Under the pieces are notes generated by a model. It worked only from the letters and a program-made list of their open reading frames with translations. It searched no databases and had not been told where the DNA came from. Below, piece after piece: positions 55,899-64,000 of a stretch of DNA of 64,000 nt. Position numbers and translations under genes: made by a program. The stretch's first letter is position 1. Each line of letters opens with the position of its first letter. The DNA is from Octadecabacter ascidiaceicola (GTDB taxonomy: Bacteria > Pseudomonadota > Alphaproteobacteria > Rhodobacterales > Rhodobacteraceae). The stretch spans positions 558,001 to 622,000 of the forward strand of contig NZ_FXYD01000002.1 of the NCBI RefSeq assembly GCF_900185015.1, written 5' to 3'.

Positions 55899-57054
55899 GT
55901 CCGCGCCACTGTTCTCGGTCAAAGAACACCGTGGGCGGGTCGGGCGCCTTCAGGATAGTATGAAAGCGGCGCAACTGGATGGGCTGCTGCTGACAACACC
56001 GGCAGATGTGTTCTACGTCACAGGGTTCTTGACGCGCTTTTGGGAAAGCCCTGCGCGGCCTTGGTTCATACTGGTTCCCACGAATGGTGACCCAATCGCT
56101 ATCATCCCCTCTATCGGTGCAGACCTGATGGGGAGAAGCTGGTTGGACGACATTCGCACTTGGGACGCACCTGACCCCTTGGATGATGGGGTGTCCTTAC
56201 TGGCAGATGCTATCGTCGAAACCGTGCCGAGCAATGGCGCTCTTGGGATACCAATGGGGCTGGAAACCCATGTTCGAATGCCGCTGGGTGATTTTGAACG
56301 CGTTAAGCGCCGGATCGAACCTCGCCGCATAATGGATGCGACTGCAACCGTGCAGCGCGTGCGTGAAATCAAATCTGAAGCTGAGATCGCCAAGATTAAA
56401 ACCACCTGCGAAATCGCGGATCGAGTATTCGCGCGGGTTCCTGAATTTGCCTCAACCGGACAGCCGCTTGATCGAGTCTTCCGCGACTTCCAGATCGCAC
56501 TGCTGCAAGAGGGTGCCGACTGGGTCAGCTATGTCGCGGGCGGCGCTGGGCAGGGGGGGTACGGCGATGTGATCTCGCCCGCAACGACGCAGCCATTGGC
56601 CCAAAGTGATGTCCTGATGCTGGACACGGGTGCAGTGAAGGACGGCTACTTCTGTGACTTTGATCGCAACTATTCTGTCGGGCCGCCGACTGCCGCAGTT
56701 GAACGTGCGCAAGCCGCGTTGTTTGCTGCAACAGAAACAGTGCTGGAAACGCTACGCCCCGGCATGACGTCGGCGGATCTGTATTCGACTATGACGGACA
56801 CGCTTCGCGCTGAAGGTGCCACGCCTAGCGGCGGGCGGCTTGGGCATGGTTTGGGCATTACGTTGACCGAATGGCCGTCGTTCACCGCCAAAGACACCAC
56901 ACCGCTGCGCGAAGGCATGGTCCTTACCTTAGAGCCGGGAGTTGAGGTTTCTGCGGGCAAGGTCCTTGTCCATGAAGAAAACATCGTTTTACGCGCTAAC
57001 GGGCCAGAGTTGTTGTCTGCGCGCGCGCCGCACGAATTACCAAGGCTGGATTGA
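55891..57054 (+). CDS. M24 family metallopeptidase (Xaa-Pro dipeptidase/ectoine-hydrolase-like)
   Basis: 387 residues: an N-terminal creatinase-type domain (about 10-140) and the pita-bread C-terminal domain. All five metal ligands are visible: Asp in LMLDTGAVKDGYF, Asp in CDFDRNYS, His in RLGHGLGITL, Glu in LTLEPGVEV and Glu in LVHEENIV. Family members cleave Xaa-Pro dipeptides, creatine or cyclic amidines such as ectoine (DoeA/EutD). In ectoine operons an M24 enzyme also lies near a racemase-like and a PLP enzyme, as here, but other ectoine genes are missing. Confidence 0.9.
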   Translation: MSESAPLFSVKEHRGRVGRLQDSMKAAQLDGLLLTTPADVFYVTGFLTRFWESPARPWFILVPTNGDPIAIIPSIGADLMGRSWLDDIRTWDAPDPLDDGVSLLADAIVETVPSNGALGIPMGLETHVRMPLGDFERVKRRIEPRRIMDATATVQRVREIKSEAEIAKIKTTCEIADRVFARVPEFASTGQPLDRVFRDFQIALLQEGADWVSYVAGGAGQGGYGDVISPATTQPLAQSDVLMLDTGAVKDGYFCDFDRNYSVGPPTAAVERAQAALFAATETVLETLRPGMTSADLYSTMTDTLRAEGATPSGGRLGHGLGITLTEWPSFTAKDTTPLREGMVLTLEPGVEVSAGKVLVHEENIVLRANGPELLSARAPHELPRLD

Positions 57055-57800
57055 TGGATCAGTTCCCATATGACCTCACGGGCCCCATTGGGAGTGCCGC
57101 AACCTTGGGGGTGGTGGTGCTTCAGGTGGACGAGACCTTAGAGCAAGACTTTCGCAGATTGTTTGCCAGACCGGATGTGGCGCTCTATGTCAGTCGCATT
57201 CCGTCGGGGGATAATCTGACGCCAGACACCATCGCGCAAATGGCGATTGATTTGCCCTACGCCACGTCGCTTTTGCCACCTGCGGCTGTGTTTGATGTGA
57301 TCGGGTATGCCTGCACGTCTGGGACGACACTGATCGGTGCTGAGAAGGTCACCACGCTGATAAAGGAAGCTGCCAACACGAATGCGGTAACCAATCCGCT
57401 CACGGCATCCATCGCGGCGTTTAGGGCGCTAAACGTTCAATCCATCGCGATCGTGTCGCCCTACATCGCCTCCGTTGCCTTGCCTATTCAAGCCGCGTTT
57501 GAGAGCGCAGGGTTTAAGGTTCCGGCAACCCTGTCATTTGGCGAAGAAATTGAAGCCAACGTTGCACGGATCGATCCGGAATCAATTCGCGCAGCGGCAT
57601 TAAAGATAGGGACGCAAGCAGGGGTGGAGGCAGTTTTTCTGTCCTGCACGAACCTGCGCACCTTGGACATCATAGATGATCTTGAGCAACGCCTTGGGCT
57701 GCCCGTGGTCAGCAGCAATCAAGCACTTGCCTGGCATATGGGGCAACTCGCGTCCGCGCCGCTCTCACCAGATGCGCCGGGCGCACTTTGCCAAAAGTAG
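57054..57800 (+). CDS. Asp/Glu racemase superfamily protein (maleate isomerase/EutA-like)
   Basis: 248 residues. The two catalytic Cys of the superfamily are seen in GYACTSGTTLIG and LSCTNLRTLD. The N terminus GSAATLGVVVLQVDET and the length fit the maleate cis-trans isomerase/arylmalonate decarboxylase group, to which EutA of ectoine operons belongs. ATG 57054 overlaps the M24 stop by one base; a TTG one codon upstream is possible. It is the last gene of the four-gene unit and likely acts on a chiral or cis-trans intermediate. Confidence 0.88.
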   Translation: MDQFPYDLTGPIGSAATLGVVVLQVDETLEQDFRRLFARPDVALYVSRIPSGDNLTPDTIAQMAIDLPYATSLLPPAAVFDVIGYACTSGTTLIGAEKVTTLIKEAANTNAVTNPLTASIAAFRALNVQSIAIVSPYIASVALPIQAAFESAGFKVPATLSFGEEIEANVARIDPESIRAAALKIGTQAGVEAVFLSCTNLRTLDIIDDLEQRLGLPVVSSNQALAWHMGQLASAPLSPDAPGALCQK

Positions 57801-57863
57801 CGTATTAGAATCGGCTTGAAATGCCATCGCAACGCCGCTTGCTCTAATAGGCCGAGTCGGGTT

Positions 57864-57881
57864 TGATAGGCATGTCCTATC
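57864..57881. promoter_or_regulatory. LysR-type operator before lysR (site 1)
   Basis: TGATAGGcatgtCCTATCG is an inverted repeat (ATAG-N7-CTAT core) ending 13 bp before the lysR start. The same repeat with one more matched pair occurs before fdsG, so the regulator probably binds here to control its own gene. Confidence 0.7.
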
Positions 57882-57894
57882 GAAAGTCCTAAAT

Positions 57895-58779
57895 ATGATC
57901 GACAAACTTGAAATGTTCATCGCCCTTGCGCGGGAAGAACACTTTGGCCGCGCAGCACTGGCGCAGGGGGTGACCCAGCCGACGTTGTCCGCTGCGATTA
58001 AACAGCTTGAGGACCAACTGGGCGTGATGCTGGTTTGGCGCGGGTCGCGCTATCAGGGGCTTACACCTGAAGGGCAGCGCGCGCTGATCTGGGCGCGCCA
58101 GATTGTCGGGGACGCGCGAACGCTGCGCCAAGAAATGCGAGTGGCCCGAGAAGGGCTGTCGGGTGACTTGCGGTTGGCCGTTATCCCAACGGCGCTGACT
58201 GTTGTCTCTGAAATCACAGCCGATTTTGGGGAACGACACCCCAATGTGCGGTTTTCAGTGCAATCCAAAACCTCGACTCAGATCTTGTCGGATCTGGACA
58301 ACCTAGAGATCGACGCAGGGCTAACGTACCTCGACAACGAACCCTTAGGCCGCGTCACAACGGTCCCGCTTTACGCAGAACGATATGTATTGGTCGCAAA
58401 GGCGGGCCATCCGCTGTTGTCCGGTCCTGTGAAATGGGGTGACTTGGGAGATGTTCCGCTATGCCTGTTAACGCCGGATATGCAGAACCGCCGGATCATT
58501 AACCAACATCTGGTTGAGGTTGGGGTTGAAGCGATACCTCGCATCGAAGCCTCCTCAATTATTGTTTTGGTCAGCCATGTTGTGCGCAGTAACTTAGCAA
58601 CAATCCTACCAGTTCGCGCCGCTGAGATTTTTCTAAAAGGCGACGATCTCGGCTCGGTCCCGTTGATCAAGCCTGATGCAAGCCATGTGGTTGGGCTGGT
58701 GGCACCGCATCGCGAACCGTTCACACCAGTTCTGGCAAGCTTGCTCGACCGTGCGCGAGCGCTTTCAGAGATTGCATAA
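57895..58779 (+). CDS. LysR-family regulator of formate dehydrogenase
   Basis: 294 residues. The N-terminal winged helix (about 1-60, EEHFGRAALAQGVTQPTLSAAIKQLEDQ split around the recognition helix) is followed by a LysR substrate-binding domain (about 90-290). It lies 97 bp upstream of fdsG on the same strand, as FdsR-type regulators do elsewhere. The twin inverted repeats before its own gene and before fdsG point to direct control of the fds operon, probably in response to formate. Confidence 0.9.
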   Translation: MIDKLEMFIALAREEHFGRAALAQGVTQPTLSAAIKQLEDQLGVMLVWRGSRYQGLTPEGQRALIWARQIVGDARTLRQEMRVAREGLSGDLRLAVIPTALTVVSEITADFGERHPNVRFSVQSKTSTQILSDLDNLEIDAGLTYLDNEPLGRVTTVPLYAERYVLVAKAGHPLLSGPVKWGDLGDVPLCLLTPDMQNRRIINQHLVEVGVEAIPRIEASSIIVLVSHVVRSNLATILPVRAAEIFLKGDDLGSVPLIKPDASHVVGLVAPHREPFTPVLASLLDRARALSEIA

Positions 58780-58782
58780 GAG

Positions 58783-58801
58783 TGATAGGCATTTCCTATC
58801 A
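58783..58801. promoter_or_regulatory. LysR-type operator before fdsG (site 2)
   Basis: TGATAGGcatttCCTATCA is a perfect 7-5-7 inverted repeat placed just after the lysR stop and 75 bp before fdsG. It differs from site 1 by two bases. Such a site is expected for LysR-type activation of the operon. Confidence 0.75.
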
Positions 58802-58876
58802 ATCCACGGAATAACGATATTGATAACCCATGTAATTCTGGCGATACCTTGCTTAAGAAAATAGGGGGTTATCCAA

Positions 58877-59344
58877 ATGGCCGATGCGCAAACCATTGAA
58901 ATAATGCAAGGTATTCTTGCTCGCCATGCGAAGCAGGAAGGGCCGTTACTGCCGATTTTGCATTCTGTGCAGGCGGAATATGGATTCATCCCCGCAGATG
59001 TGGTGCAGATTATTGCCGATCACCTGAACATTACGCGCGCCGAAGTGCACGGTGTGATCTCGTTCTACCACGATTTCCGCGATGCGCCTGCGGGTAAACA
59101 CGTCATCAAGATTTGCCGCGCTGAGGCGTGCCAGTCCGTTGGCGCGAACGCGCTGTCAGACCGGGCATTGGAAAAGCTCGGCGTTGAGTGGGGCGGCACG
59201 ACGACAAATGGTGCTGTGACGATTGAAGCGGTCTATTGTCTTGGTCTTTGTGCCTGCGCCCCTGCGGCGATGGTGGACGGTAAGGTCATTGGGCGGGTTG
59301 ATGGTGCAAAGCTCGACAAACTCTTGGCGGAGGCAGGCGCATGA
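58877..59344 (+). CDS. fdsG: NAD-dependent formate dehydrogenase gamma subunit
   Basis: 155 residues of the NuoE-like 2Fe-2S family. The four cluster Cys are in CRAEACQS and CLGLCAC. It carries electrons near the FMN of the beta subunit. Start ATG 58877 has a G-rich ribosome site (AGGGGG). It overlaps fdsB by 4 bp. Confidence 0.96.
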   Translation: MADAQTIEIMQGILARHAKQEGPLLPILHSVQAEYGFIPADVVQIIADHLNITRAEVHGVISFYHDFRDAPAGKHVIKICRAEACQSVGANALSDRALEKLGVEWGGTTTNGAVTIEAVYCLGLCACAPAAMVDGKVIGRVDGAKLDKLLAEAGA

Positions 59345-60858
59345 AGATTTACGTCCCCCTTGATAGTGCGGCGAAAGCCGTTGGCGCGGATGACGTTGCA
59401 GAAGCGATCCTGAGCGAGGCAAAGACGCGCGGGCTAGACGTTGAAGTCATCCGCAACGGCACGCGTGGCATGATCTGGCTTGAGCCTCTGGTTGAAATTG
59501 AAACAGAAAAAGGCCGTGTCGGTTACGGCACGGTTGATGTGGCAGACGTACCGGCATTGCTGGATGGTAAGCTGGAGAGCCTTGGTCTGGTCGAAGAATT
59601 GGACTGGATGAAGGGCCAAACACGCCTGACGTTCCAACGTTGTGGTGTAACGGACCCGCTGTCGCTGGCCGATTATGAGGCCCACGGCGGCCTCACAGGT
59701 TTGCGCAATGCAATCGCGATGACACCTGCTGGCATCGTTGAGGAAGTCACCAACTCCGGTCTGCGTGGCCGTGGCGGGGCGGGGTTCCCAACTGGTATCA
59801 AGTGGAACACGGTTCTGGGGGCGCAGGCCGATCAGAAATACATCGTCTGCAATGCGGACGAGGGCGATAGCGGCACCTTTGCGGATCGCATGATCATGGA
59901 AGGTGACCCCTTCACCCTGATTGAGGGTATGATCATCGCTGGCCTCGCGGTGGAAGCGACGCAAGGCTACGTCTATCTGCGCTCAGAATACCCTGATGCC
60001 ATTGATATCATGGAAAAAGCTGTCGTTTTGGCGCGCGGTGCTGGCATGTTGGGGGCGGATATTCTTGGCTCGGGTCGGGCGTTTGATATGGAAATCCGCG
60101 TCGGTGCAGGGGCTTATGTTTGCGGAGAAGAAACCTCGCTTTTGAACTCGCTTGAGGGCAAGCGAGGCGTGGTTCGCGCCAAGCCGCCTCTACCAGCGTT
60201 GGAAGGATTCCTTGGCAAGCCAACCGTGGTCAATAACGTCATTTCATTGGCCACCGTGCCTGTGGTTATGGAAAAGGGTGCTGCGCATTACGCGGACTTC
60301 GGGCTTGGTCGATCCAAGGGCACCATGCCAATCCAGATTGCGGGTAACGTCAAATTTGGCGGCTTGTATGAAACGGCTTTTGGCCTGCCTCTGGGCGATC
60401 TGATCGACAAAGTCGCAGGAGGCACCCTGTCAGGGCGTCCGGTTAAGGCTGTGCAGGTCGGTGGGCCGCTGGGCGCTTACATGCCGCGATCAAAGTTCGA
60501 TACGCCGTTTGCCTATGAAGAATTCGACGGGCAGGGCGGGTTGATCGGTCATGCTGGCGTCGTTGTGTTTGATGACAGTGCTAACATGCTTGGCATGGCC
60601 CGTTTCGCGATGGAATTTTGCGCCGTTGAAAGTTGTGGTAAGTGTACACCATGCCGCATTGGTGCCGTGCGCGGCGTTGAAACGATTGATCGCATCGGCA
60701 AGGGCGACACATCAGCGATTGAGCTGCTGGAAGACCTTTGTGAAACCATGAAAGAGGGCTCGCTTTGTGCGTTGGGTGGTTTCACGCCGTTCCCAGTCAT
60801 GAGCGCATTGCAGAATTTCCCAGACGACTTTGCCACCAAGAAGGAGGCCGCCGAATGA
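59341..60858 (+). CDS. fdsB: NAD-dependent formate dehydrogenase beta subunit (NADH/FMN)
   Basis: 505 residues, a fusion of an N-terminal thioredoxin-like 2Fe-2S domain remnant (about 1-115) with a NuoF-like part. Visible are the FMN/NAD loop GLRGRGGAGFPTGIKW and NADEGDSGTF, GAYVCGEETSLLNSLEGKRG, and the 4Fe-4S motif ESCGKCTPCRIG with the later Cys in EGSLCALGG. It passes electrons from formate oxidation to NAD. It ends in an ATGA overlap with fdsA. Confidence 0.96.
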   Translation: MKIYVPLDSAAKAVGADDVAEAILSEAKTRGLDVEVIRNGTRGMIWLEPLVEIETEKGRVGYGTVDVADVPALLDGKLESLGLVEELDWMKGQTRLTFQRCGVTDPLSLADYEAHGGLTGLRNAIAMTPAGIVEEVTNSGLRGRGGAGFPTGIKWNTVLGAQADQKYIVCNADEGDSGTFADRMIMEGDPFTLIEGMIIAGLAVEATQGYVYLRSEYPDAIDIMEKAVVLARGAGMLGADILGSGRAFDMEIRVGAGAYVCGEETSLLNSLEGKRGVVRAKPPLPALEGFLGKPTVVNNVISLATVPVVMEKGAAHYADFGLGRSKGTMPIQIAGNVKFGGLYETAFGLPLGDLIDKVAGGTLSGRPVKAVQVGGPLGAYMPRSKFDTPFAYEEFDGQGGLIGHAGVVVFDDSANMLGMARFAMEFCAVESCGKCTPCRIGAVRGVETIDRIGKGDTSAIELLEDLCETMKEGSLCALGGFTPFPVMSALQNFPDDFATKKEAAE

Positions 60859-63743
60859 AAGATTTCATAATCCCGACAAGCAAAGACATGGACATGGGCA
60901 CGCCCGCGTCCAAATCTACGGAAATGGTCACGCTGACAATCGACGGTTTTGATGTGACTGTGCCCGAGGGCACATCCGTAATGCGTGCCTCTGCCGAGGC
61001 CGGCATTCAGGTGCCAAAACTGTGTGCAACGGACAGTGTCGAGGCGTTCGGGTCCTGTCGTTTGTGTGTCGTTGAAATCGAAGGGCGACGCGGTACGCCT
61101 GCGTCCTGCACCACACCGGTTACGCCGGGCATGGTTGTAAAAACCCAAAGCTCAAAGGTGAAAAAGATCCGCAAAGGCGTGATGGAGCTTTATATCTCGG
61201 ATCACCCGCTGGATTGCCTGACCTGTGCGGCGAACGGTGACTGCGAATTGCAAGACATGGCCGGAATGGTGGGTTTGCGCGATGTCCGCTACGAGGCCGT
61301 CGCAAACCATTTTGAGGCGCGTGACAATTCAGGTGACGTAAACACCCAGTTCATCCCGAAGGACGACTCCAACCCGTATTTCACCTATGATCCTGCCAAA
61401 TGCATCGTGTGTTCGCGTTGCGTGCGGGCCTGCGAAGAAGTGCAGGGGACATTCGCCCTGACGATTGAAGGCATGGGTTTCAATTCCCGTGTGTCTGCCG
61501 GAGCAGCGGGCGATGATTTCCTAAGCTCTGATTGCGTGTCTTGTGGTGCCTGCGTGCAGGCCTGCCCAACGGCGACGCTACAGGAAAAATCCGTGATCGA
61601 AATGGGCACGCCAGAGCGTTCCGTTATCACCACCTGCGCCTATTGCGGTGTCGGCTGCTCCTTTAAGGCCGAGCTGAATGGCGATGAGCTGGTGCGTATG
61701 GTTCCCTATAAACACGGGGAAGCCAACCGTGGCCATTCTTGTGTGAAGGGTCGTTTTGCATGGGGCTATGCCAACCATTCGGATCGTATCCTGAACCCAA
61801 TGATCCGCGATAAGATCACCGATCCGTGGAAAGAAGTCAGCTGGGATGAAGCGATTTCATACACCGCCAAACGCCTGCGCGATCTACAAGCCAAGCACGG
61901 TGTGAAGTCCATCGGTGGCATCACGTCTAGTCGCTGCACGAACGAAGAAACCTACCTTGTTCAAAAGATGATCCGCTCGACCTTTGGCAATAACAACACA
62001 GACACCTGCGCGCGTGTTTGTCATTCGCCCACTGGCTACGGGTTGAAGACAACGTTTGGGACATCCGCTGGTACGCAGAACTTTGATTCCGTTGAGGAAA
62101 CCGATGTTGTCATCATCATTGGCGCCAACCCGACAGACGGCCACCCCGTGTTCGCCAGCCGCTTGAAGAAGCGCCTGCGTCAAGGGGCGAAGCTGATCGT
62201 GATCGACCCACGCCGTACGGATATTGTGAAATCCGCACACATCGAGGCACAGCACCACCTGCCGCTGCTTCCGGGTACAAACGTTGCCGTCATGTCATCC
62301 ATCGCGCATGTGATCGTGACCGAAGGTTTGATGGACGAAGAGTTCATCCGCACCCGCTGTGATTGGGACGAGTTCGCGCATTACGCCGAATTCATCTCCG
62401 ACCCGCGCCATGCGCCCGAAGCAACAGCGATGCTGACTGGCGTTGATCCGCAAGAACTGCGTGCAGCCGCGAAACTGTTCGCAACGGGTGGCAACGGCTC
62501 CATCTACTACGGCCTCGGCGTGACGGAACACTCCCAAGGATCCACCACGGTTATGGCCATCGCAAACCTCGCGATGATGACCGGTAACTTGGGCAAAAAC
62601 GGCGTTGGCGTGAACCCGCTGCGCGGCCAGAACAACGTGCAAGGTGCCTGTGATATGGGATCCTTCCCGCACGAACTACCCGGCTACCGCCACGTGTCCG
62701 ACGACGCCACGCGCGAAGTGTTTGAGGCAATCTGGGGCGGCAAGATCGACCCAGAACCCGGCCTGCGTATCCCCAACATGCTCGACGCCGCCGTCGATGG
62801 CACATTCAAGGGCCTCTATTGCCAAGGCGAAGACATTCTTCAGTCTGATCCTGATACAAAACACGTGCAAGCGGGCCTTGCGGCGATGGAATGCGTCATC
62901 GTGCACGACTTGTTCCTGAACGAGACCGCGAACTACGCCCACGTCTTCTTGCCGGGGTCCACGTTCCTAGAAAAGGACGGCACATTCACCAACGCCGAAC
63001 GCCGCATCAATCGCGTGCGCAAGGTTATGGCGCCAAAGAATGGCTATGCGGATTGGGAAATCACCATGATGTTGGCCAACGCGATGGACGCAGGCTGGAC
63101 CTACACTCACCCGAGCCAAGTGATGGACGAAATCGCGGCCACCACACCGGGTTTTGCCAATGTGAGCTACGAAATGCTGGAAACACGTGGCTCCGTTCAG
63201 TGGCCGTGCAACGACGACAAGCCTGATGGTTCGCCCATCATGCATATCGACGGATTTGCACGCGGCAAGGGGCAATTCATCATCACCGAATACGTCGCAA
63301 CCGATGAAAAGACCGGCCCACGCTTCCCGCTTCTCCTCACAACGGGGCGTACTTTGTCGCAATACAACGTGGGCGCACAAACACGACGCACCGACAACGT
63401 TGTTTGGCATGAGGAAGACGTGCTCGAAATCCATCCACATGACGCCGAAGTACGTGGCGTGCGCGATGGTCAGTTCGTGCGCCTCGCCTCGCGTGCTGGG
63501 GAAACGCAATTGCGCGCCAAGATCACCGATCGCGTGTCGACGGGCGTGGTTTACACAACCTTCCACCACCCCGACACACAGGCCAACGTTATCACCACGG
63601 ATTATTCCGACTGGGCCACAAACTGCCCTGAATACAAGGTGACAGCGGTGCAAGTGGCCCTGTCCAATGGGCCATCCGAATGGCAAGAAGACTATAACGC
63701 ACAGGCCGCGCAATCGCGCCGCATCCTACCGGCGGCCGAATGA
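60855..63743 (+). CDS. fdsA: NAD-dependent formate dehydrogenase alpha subunit (molybdenum)
   Basis: 962 residues. Order: 2Fe-2S ferredoxin domain (about 22-105, with FGSCRLCVVEIEG), a His-Cys 4Fe-4S region with DCLTCAANGDCELQDM, two 4Fe-4S ferredoxin motifs (KCIVCSRCVRACE and CVSCGACVQACPT), the 4Fe-4S motif CAYCGVGC, then the bis-MGD domains. The molybdenum ligand is Cys389 in CARVCHSPTGYGL, not selenocysteine. It oxidises formate to CO2. ATG 60855 has AAGGAGG upstream. Ends with an ATGA overlap to fdhD. Confidence 0.97.
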   Translation: MKDFIIPTSKDMDMGTPASKSTEMVTLTIDGFDVTVPEGTSVMRASAEAGIQVPKLCATDSVEAFGSCRLCVVEIEGRRGTPASCTTPVTPGMVVKTQSSKVKKIRKGVMELYISDHPLDCLTCAANGDCELQDMAGMVGLRDVRYEAVANHFEARDNSGDVNTQFIPKDDSNPYFTYDPAKCIVCSRCVRACEEVQGTFALTIEGMGFNSRVSAGAAGDDFLSSDCVSCGACVQACPTATLQEKSVIEMGTPERSVITTCAYCGVGCSFKAELNGDELVRMVPYKHGEANRGHSCVKGRFAWGYANHSDRILNPMIRDKITDPWKEVSWDEAISYTAKRLRDLQAKHGVKSIGGITSSRCTNEETYLVQKMIRSTFGNNNTDTCARVCHSPTGYGLKTTFGTSAGTQNFDSVEETDVVIIIGANPTDGHPVFASRLKKRLRQGAKLIVIDPRRTDIVKSAHIEAQHHLPLLPGTNVAVMSSIAHVIVTEGLMDEEFIRTRCDWDEFAHYAEFISDPRHAPEATAMLTGVDPQELRAAAKLFATGGNGSIYYGLGVTEHSQGSTTVMAIANLAMMTGNLGKNGVGVNPLRGQNNVQGACDMGSFPHELPGYRHVSDDATREVFEAIWGGKIDPEPGLRIPNMLDAAVDGTFKGLYCQGEDILQSDPDTKHVQAGLAAMECVIVHDLFLNETANYAHVFLPGSTFLEKDGTFTNAERRINRVRKVMAPKNGYADWEITMMLANAMDAGWTYTHPSQVMDEIAATTPGFANVSYEMLETRGSVQWPCNDDKPDGSPIMHIDGFARGKGQFIITEYVATDEKTGPRFPLLLTTGRTLSQYNVGAQTRRTDNVVWHEEDVLEIHPHDAEVRGVRDGQFVRLASRAGETQLRAKITDRVSTGVVYTTFHHPDTQANVITTDYSDWATNCPEYKVTAVQVALSNGPSEWQEDYNAQAAQSRRILPAAE

Positions 63744-64000
63744 GCCCGAGCCGGGCAGGCATTGGCGCCCGCGCGACCAGCGCTCACGTTGTGAGCAACG
63801 GCCGCGCTGTGACGGCCTCCCGAAGCCTGCCCGAAGAGGTGCCCGTGGCATTGGTCTACAACGGCACGACCCAAGCGGTGATGATGGCCACGCCCTGTGA
63901 TCTGGAAGATTTCGGGCGCGGTTTTACACGCACCGAAGGCTGGGGCGAGGTCGACAGCGTTGAAGTCGTCCCCCATGAAAACGGTGTCGAAGTCCAAATG
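63740..64000 (+). CDS. fdhD: Formate dehydrogenase accessory sulfurtransferase FdhD, 3' incomplete
   Basis: First 87 residues of FdhD, with LPEEVPVALVYNGTTQAVMM and the MATPCDLEDFGRGF segment, in line with the family start. The protein delivers sulfur to the molybdenum cofactor of formate dehydrogenase. The catalytic Cys loop lies beyond the window. The start overlaps the fdsA stop, so it is part of the same operon; an fdsD gene is expected further on. Confidence 0.93.
   Translation, partial: MSPSRAGIGARATSAHVVSNGRAVTASRSLPEEVPVALVYNGTTQAVMMATPCDLEDFGRGFTRTEGWGEVDSVEVVPHENGVEVQM

Noticed and set aside
57054-57800. Complete ectoine degradation operon
   Set aside because: Only EutA-like, M24 and PLP-like genes are present; the deacetylase, cyclodeaminase, transporter and typical regulator are missing.
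60855-63743. Possible selenocysteine in the formate dehydrogenase
   Set aside because: The molybdenum-ligand position is a TGT Cys codon and no in-frame TGA is present.

Overview
The window looks like a chromosomal segment of a marine alphaproteobacterium of the order Rhodobacterales (Roseobacter-type). The reasons are the NDUFA12-mlaD-DUF2155 / aat-accC-accB arrangement, a DUF2312 GapR protein, an ScfR-type regulator beside acs, and an fdsGBA-fdhD formate dehydrogenase operon. This rests on family and gene-order recognition; no search was run.

Layout. 1-5049: end of a FAD amino-acid oxidoreductase, an M20 amidohydrolase, moaA with a small membrane gene, a lipoprotein and a YihY/BrkB membrane protein. 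5191-13246: a complete type I secretion locus, with a BapA-like Ig-repeat adhesin followed by its TolC, ABC exporter and HlyD adaptor. 13413-19992: clpP, clpX, ridA, NDUFA12, mlaD and DUF2155 on the plus strand, then aat, accC and accB on the minus strand. 20111-32439: an acetate-centred block, with acs and a five-gene HAAT/Liv ABC transporter on the minus strand. Divergent from these are an ScfR/RamB-type regulator, a receiver-only response regulator, a two-helix membrane protein and a CrbS/CbrA-like histidine kinase with a sodium-solute-symporter sensor domain. 32523-37785: assorted genes, including an orphan FliM/FliN-domain protein, an enoyl-CoA hydratase fusion lacking its NAD-binding domain, GapR, PhzF and a sulfotransferase-like protein.

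37929-about 47850: an AT-richer accessory island starting directly after tRNA-Thr(TGT). It carries an AlpA-like excisionase/regulator, a type II restriction-modification pair (unrecognised endonuclease plus m5C methyltransferase), an orphan Rhs C-terminal toxin tip with a candidate immunity gene, a broken Rhs core remnant, and a type II secretion remnant (gspD, F, I, J, G, O and a truncated gspK; no gspE, L, M or C). No integrase is visible. The right edge cuts into a fumarate-reductase-like flavoprotein gene, of which only the 3' end remains before a two-subunit class I fumarase/tartrate dehydratase.

50260-53291: a second type I exporter (ABC plus HlyD) with no substrate or TolC beside it. 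53309-57800: an M20 amidohydrolase remnant, then a compact catabolic cassette (TIM-barrel isomerase, DpaL-like PLP lyase, M24 peptidase, Asp/Glu racemase family). 57895-64000: a LysR regulator and the NAD-dependent formate dehydrogenase operon fdsG-fdsB-fdsA-fdhD, the last gene running off the window. Two near-identical inverted repeats of the form ATAG-N7-CTAT lie before lysR and before fdsG and are probably the LysR operators.

Most interesting for follow-up: the acs block as an integrated acetate-sensing module, the Rhs toxin/immunity plus R-M island, the doubly truncated T2SS, and the hydratase fusion that has lost its Rossmann domain.
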